Source: DASPKW01 sp038244055 (GTDB lineage Bacteria > Planctomycetota > Phycisphaerae > Tepidisphaerales > Tepidisphaeraceae). Taken from it: 9,302 nucleotides of DNA. The position numbers and the translations under genes are program-made. Positions 6,919-9,302 of the stretch are shown here, piece by piece. The notes under the pieces are model-generated. The model did no database searches. It worked only from the letters and a program-made list of their open reading frames with translations, and was not told where the DNA came from. Where the stretch lies: contig JBBRTW010000275.1 in the NCBI GenBank assembly GCA_038244055.1, positions 1-9,302 of the forward strand, given 5' to 3'. Within the stretch, counting starts at the first letter, position 1. Each line of letters begins with the position of its first letter.

Positions 6919-7623
6919 TTAAGATCCCTCCTCGGGCGCGGGGATGAGCTCCTCGGCGATGCGATCGAGCTGCAGTTGAAGATCGCCATCGATCTGCCCG
7001 CCGCCGGAGAAGACCCGGCAGCCGCCGGGCGCGAGCGTGCCATCGGCGATGAGGTCCAGGTGGTCGAATTTAGGCCACTTGGCGCTGATGCGAGGCAGCA
7101 CTTCGGCCAGCATCGATTTCTGCGATGGATGAACCGCGATGCGCACATCGACACTGCTGACGACCAGGCGGAGGGCATCATCCACATTGGCGAGAAGCAC
7201 CTGAGGATCGAGCGTGCCGAGTCGGCGGGTGACTTTGCCGGCGATGGCGATGGCGAGATCGACCACGGCCTGCTTGCCTTCGACTTCGAGCAGCAGGCGC
7301 GATTGATTGATCTCCTGCGCGGCCAGGGTGAGCGCGGCGATCACGCTGGCCAGCTCCTGGCGATGTTCGTGGAGAGCCTGATCGGTGCCGATTCTCCTGC
7401 CCTCTTCGAGGCCTTTTAACAGGCCTGCCTTCTGGCCTTCGACCAGCGCTTCGGCATGCGCCCGGCGCTTCAAATCCTCGGCCTCCTGCTGGGCCTCGAT
7501 CAGCAGGCGCTCCGCCCGCATGCGCGCGGAGGTCAAAATCGCGCGAGCTTGCTTCTCGATGTCCGGCATGGAGAAGGCGCCGAGTTGGGAGGCGATCGGG
7601 TTTTCGGCTTTGATTACTGCCAT
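6919..7623 (-). CDS. fliH: Flagellar export ATPase regulator FliH
   Basis: FliH forms an elongated dimer that holds FliI and links it to the C-ring; it negatively regulates the ATPase before docking. The product is 234 residues, normal for the family. The N-terminal half is a long helix with a glycine ladder at residues 63, 67, 71, 75 and 79, the GxxxG repeats characteristic of FliH. The C-terminal FliI-binding domain ends with the family motif APGGCRVFSGGGQIDGDLQLQL (about 198-219). The ATG at 7623 gives MAVIKAENP; a TTG at 7635 would lie inside the heptamer array and is less likely. Unlike fliI, no Shine-Dalgarno sequence is visible, because the upstream bases are the border of the four-helix-bundle cassette. 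The gene runs straight into fliI. Confidence 0.92.
   Translation of the reverse strand: MAVIKAENPIASQLGAFSMPDIEKQARAILTSARMRAERLLIEAQQEAEDLKRRAHAEALVEGQKAGLLKGLEEGRRIGTDQALHEHRQELASVIAALTLAAQEINQSRLLLEVEGKQAVVDLAIAIAGKVTRRLGTLDPQVLLANVDDALRLVVSSVDVRIAVHPSQKSMLAEVLPRISAKWPKFDHLDLIADGTLAPGGCRVFSGGGQIDGDLQLQLDRIAEELIPAPEEGS
6926..6933 (-). promoter_or_regulatory. Strong Shine-Dalgarno of fliI inside fliH
   Basis: GAGGAGGG on the minus strand lies seven bases before the fliI ATG and within the last codons of fliH. It fixes the fliI start next to the fliH stop. Confidence 0.8.
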
Positions 7624-7627
7624 TGGG

Positions 7628-7665
7628 AGTTGCAAGTTACTGGTTGCTAGTTGTTAGTTGCTAGT
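7628..7665. repeat. Left heptamer array of the four-helix-bundle cassette
   Basis: Five consecutive heptamers (AGTTGCA, AGTTACT, GGTTGCT, AGTTGTT, AGTTGCT) lie between the four-helix-bundle gene and fliH. Bases 7643-7665 are a perfect 23-base inverted copy of 8081-8103 on the other side of the gene. The TAA of the four-helix-bundle gene (7654-7656) is made by a repeat unit, and the array ends four bases before the fliH ATG. Confidence 0.88.
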
Positions 7666-8034
7666 GCGTCCTCGATTGGGCGACACCGACTGGTGCAGGC
7701 CCCGCACGATCTTTCCCACTTCATCGGCGACGGCCAGGATCGGATCGATTTGTTCTTGGGAAACGTAGGAGAGCCTTTGCGCAATCATTACTTGGGTTTC
7801 CATTTCCTGTAACGAACCGAGCGAAATTCGAAGATGATGGCAAAATTCATTTCCCACGCCTCTTCCCTGCCCCTCTGCAATATTGGAGGGAACAGAGACC
7901 GCAGCGCGTTTGACCTGCCCGGTAAGGCCGTAGATCTCGTCGCGTGGAAAGCTCTTTGTCAGATCGTAAAGTGACACCACCATGTCCATTGCCCGCTGCC
8001 ACGCCATCAAATCTTTGTAAGTCTTCACAGCCAT
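7654..8034 (-). CDS. Four-helix-bundle protein (23S rRNA intervening-sequence family)
   Basis: This 126-residue protein belongs to the family first found encoded in intervening sequences of 23S rRNA genes (TIGR02436-type) and related in fold to the Avd accessory protein of diversity-generating retroelements. Its molecular function is not established; pentameric four-helix bundles that bind nucleic acid are known. Family marks are YKDLMAWQRAMDMVVSLY near the start, FPRDEIYGLTGQVKRAAVSVPSNIAEG (about 32-58) and LRISLGSLQEMETQ (about 70-84). The ATG at 8034 has GTGAG six bases upstream; an in-frame ATG at 8088 lies in the repeat array and adds an atypical tail. The gene interrupts the flagellar cluster between fliG and fliH and is framed by inverted heptamer arrays. 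The last codons and the stop are repeat-derived. No rRNA sequence is near it, so this is a stand-alone copy, probably acquired. Confidence 0.9.
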   Translation of the reverse strand: MAVKTYKDLMAWQRAMDMVVSLYDLTKSFPRDEIYGLTGQVKRAAVSVPSNIAEGQGRGVGNEFCHHLRISLGSLQEMETQVMIAQRLSYVSQEQIDPILAVADEVGKIVRGLHQSVSPNRGRTSN

Positions 8035-8040
8035 AGCGAT

Positions 8041-8045
8041 CTCAC
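8041..8045 (-). promoter_or_regulatory. Shine-Dalgarno deciding the four-helix-bundle start
   Basis: GTGAG on the minus strand lies six bases before the ATG at 8034. The upstream in-frame ATG at 8088 falls in the heptamer array and has no such site. Confidence 0.5.
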
Positions 8046-8076
8046 GGTAACGACAAACTGTCTCGCATGCGTTTTT

Positions 8077-8114
8077 AACAACTAGCAACTAACAACTAGC
8101 AACTAACAACTCAT
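8077..8114. repeat. Right heptamer array (AACTAGC/AACTAAC) touching the fliG stop
   Basis: Heptamers AACTAGC, AACTAAC, AACTAGC, AACTAAC and AACTCAT run from 8080 to 8114. The first two types alternate strictly. The array runs directly into the fliG stop codon (TGA, 8114-8116). Bases 8081-8103 are the perfect inverted partner of 7643-7665. Confidence 0.9.
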
Positions 8115-9124
8115 CAGACAACCATTTCCTTCTCGCCGCCGCGGCCCGCGATGATGATCTCGCCGGCATCTTCCAGCCTGCGGACGATATCGACGATCTT
8201 CTGCTGGGCCGATTCGACATCGCTGACCCGCACAGGGCCCATGTACTGCATGTCTTCGGCGATAAGCTGGGCGGCGCGTTCGGACATGTTCTTGAATATC
8301 TTCTGCCGGAGTTCTTCGCTGGCGGTCTTGAGAGCCAGGGCGAGCTCTTCGTTGTCGACTTCCTTGAGGACGGATTGAATGCCCTTGTCGTTCACCAGCA
8401 GGATGTCTTCGAAAACGAACATCAGGCGGCGAATCTGCTCGACCAGATCGGGATCCTCGGCCTCCAGGCCTTCCATGATCCCCTTCTCCGTGGAGCGGTC
8501 GGCCAGGTTCAAAATCTCGGCCACGGTCTCGACGCCGCCGGCCTTTTCGAAGGTCTGCGAGACGATATCCGAGAGGCGATGCTCCAGCCCGCGCTCGACT
8601 TCCTTGATGACTTCGGGGTTGGTCTGCTCCATGTTCGCAACCCGCTTCACCACTTCCACCTGTTTCTGGCTGGGAAGCCCCACCAGGATTTCCGAGGCCT
8701 TCTGGCTGGGCAGGTGCGCCAGGATCAGCGCGATCGTCTGCGGATGCTCATCCTGGATGAAAGTGAGCAGGTTTTCCGATTCGGCCTTTTGCAGGAAGGA
8801 AAACGGCGTGGTCTGCACCTGCTGGGTCACCTGCTTGATGACCCGCTCGGCCTCTTTTTCGGGGAGGGTTTTCTGGAGAAGCTGGCGGGCGTATTCGAGG
8901 CCGCCCTCGGTCAGGTACGAGTTGGCCAGCGCCTGGTTGTAGAATTCGCCGAAAACGTTCTGGCGGGTCGCGATGGAGATTTCGCCGAGAGAGGCGATCT
9001 CACGGCTGACTTCCTCCACGCTTTCGGGCGGAAGCCGCTTGAGAATCTCGGCCGCCTCATCCTGGCTGAGTGTCAATAGAAGCACGGCCGCTTTACGAAC
9101 ACCGCTGAGTTCACCACTGGCCAT
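8114..9124 (-). CDS. fliG: Flagellar motor switch protein FliG
   Basis: FliG sits at the top of the C-ring, binds FliF and FliM, and its C-terminal domain meets the stator to produce torque. From the ATG at 9124 the protein is 336 residues, normal length. The N-terminal FliF-binding domain (about 1-100) has GVRKAAVLLLTL. The middle domain (about 105-190) has the EHPQ motif at 126-129 followed by TIALILAHL. The C-terminal torque domain (about 195-330) has MFVFEDI at 235-241 and a charged helix LRQKIFKNMSERAAQLIAEDM. The start is set by AGGTG six bases upstream; a GTG at 9133 overlaps that site. FliG is the first gene of the cluster seen here, and fliF could lie further upstream off the window. 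All domains are intact. Confidence 0.97.
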   Translation of the reverse strand: MASGELSGVRKAAVLLLTLSQDEAAEILKRLPPESVEEVSREIASLGEISIATRQNVFGEFYNQALANSYLTEGGLEYARQLLQKTLPEKEAERVIKQVTQQVQTTPFSFLQKAESENLLTFIQDEHPQTIALILAHLPSQKASEILVGLPSQKQVEVVKRVANMEQTNPEVIKEVERGLEHRLSDIVSQTFEKAGGVETVAEILNLADRSTEKGIMEGLEAEDPDLVEQIRRLMFVFEDILLVNDKGIQSVLKEVDNEELALALKTASEELRQKIFKNMSERAAQLIAEDMQYMGPVRVSDVESAQQKIVDIVRRLEDAGEIIIAGRGGEKEMVV

Positions 9125-9130
9125 AACGGG

Positions 9131-9135
9131 CACCT
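9131..9135 (-). promoter_or_regulatory. Shine-Dalgarno deciding the fliG start
   Basis: AGGTG on the minus strand lies six bases before the ATG at 9124. It overlaps the alternative GTG at 9133, which favours the ATG. Confidence 0.6.
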
Positions 9136-9174
9136 GGAACAGATCGATACGTCACTCGGGAACGGGGAGGGAAG

Positions 9175-9209
9175 GAAATTTGAAATTTGAAGTTAGAAGC
9201 GAGCAGCGG
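9175..9209. repeat. Degenerate period-7 array (GAAATTT) upstream of fliG
   Basis: Heptamers GAAATTT, GAAATTT, GAAGTTA, GAAGCGA and GCAGCGG can be read in register. The first two are identical and the later ones decay stepwise. The array lies about 50 bases upstream of the fliG start. Confidence 0.55.
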
Positions 9210-9223
9210 AAAGAACGATCAAA

Positions 9224-9247
9224 GGGTTCAGGGTTCAGGGTTCAGGG
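9224..9247. repeat. Period-7 array (GGGTTCA) upstream of fliG
   Basis: Three perfect GGGTTCA heptamers are followed by a partial GGG. The unit is unrelated in sequence to the arrays on either side. Confidence 0.85.
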
Positions 9248-9252
9248 AATTC

Positions 9253-9302
9253 AACGCGAAACTCGCAACTCGCAACTCGCAACTCACAACTCACAACTCA
9301 CA
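9253..9302. repeat. Period-7 array (AACTCGC/AACTCAC) running off the right edge
   Basis: After a degenerate AACGCGA unit come three AACTCGC and then three AACTCAC heptamers (9260-9301), and the array continues past the window. It shares the AACT core and the orientation of the array at 8077-8114, so fliG lies between two related direct arrays. The stretch upstream of fliG (9125-9302) holds no gene. Confidence 0.9.

Larger units (their letters stand above)
7643..8103. mobile_element. Putative 461-bp cassette: inverted heptamer repeats around a four-helix-bundle gene
   Basis: A perfect 23-base inverted repeat (7643-7665 and 8081-8103), itself built of heptamers, bounds a single four-helix-bundle gene. 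The unit separates fliG from fliH, genes that are normally adjacent. No transposase, integrase or reverse transcriptase is encoded within it, and no clear target-site duplication is seen. If mobile, it would have to be moved in trans. The repeat structure is directly visible; mobility is inference. Confidence 0.45.

Noticed and set aside
5473..7419. A 648-codon open frame on the plus strand opposite fliI and fliH
   Set aside because: It is the antisense shadow of high-GC coding sequence. The minus-strand frames encode complete FliI and FliH with all family motifs, and the plus-strand product resembles no protein family.
7654..8034. Diversity-generating retroelement, taking the four-helix-bundle gene as avd
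   Set aside because: No reverse transcriptase, template repeat or variable-repeat target gene is present in the window.
8035..8088. An 18-residue N-terminal extension of the four-helix-bundle protein from the ATG at 8088
   Set aside because: The upstream ATG is within the heptamer array and lacks a ribosome binding site, and family members begin close to the YKDLMAWQ motif.
8622..9124. Plus-strand open frames opposite fliG
   Set aside because: They are shadows of fliG, whose minus-strand frame has all three FliG domains intact.
9224..9302. CRISPR array
   Set aside because: The repeats are seven-base units in direct contact with no spacers, and no cas gene is present.

Overview
This GC-rich window most likely comes from a planctomycete, probably of a Phycisphaerae-like lineage. 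That placement is an inference from the gene families: an 'MPIHDWTR'-type protein, a solitary four-helix-bundle (23S rRNA intervening-sequence) gene, a membrane double zinc-ribbon protein, a conserved 273-residue protein of unknown function, and many period-7 intergenic repeats. No rRNA or other marker gene fixes the taxonomy. All supported genes lie on the minus strand, so transcription runs from high to low coordinates.

The right two thirds (about 2183-9124) is a flagellar export/motor cluster in the order fliG - [four-helix-bundle gene] - fliH - fliI - fliJ - motE-like - [shortened MPIHDWTR protein] - fliK. FliG is the rotor switch protein. FliH, FliI and FliJ form the soluble ATPase complex of the flagellar type III export apparatus. 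The MotE-like protein is a single-pass membrane coiled-coil protein. FliK measures hook length. Spacing is tight from fliH to the motE-like gene (fliH TAA directly abuts fliI ATG), so that block is an operon. fliF and fliE are not seen and may lie beyond the right edge.

The left third (1-2182) is not flagellar. It holds a two-TM protein with two Cys/His zinc sites, a conserved unknown protein with a good ribosome binding site, and a 306-base gene-free stretch behind fliK that carries coding-like traces.

The most unusual structure is a set of period-7 tandem arrays at gene borders. Two of them, made of AACTAGC/AACTAAC-type heptamers, form a perfect 23-bp inverted repeat around the four-helix-bundle gene. 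The resulting 461-bp cassette sits between fliG and fliH, supplies its own stop codon from the repeat, and leaves fliH without a visible Shine-Dalgarno sequence. Related heptamers (AACTCGC/AACTCAC) run off the right edge upstream of fliG, and unrelated heptamer families occur at 94-114, 4281-4343, 9175-9209 and 9224-9247. A mobile or repeat-targeted cassette is the leading hypothesis.
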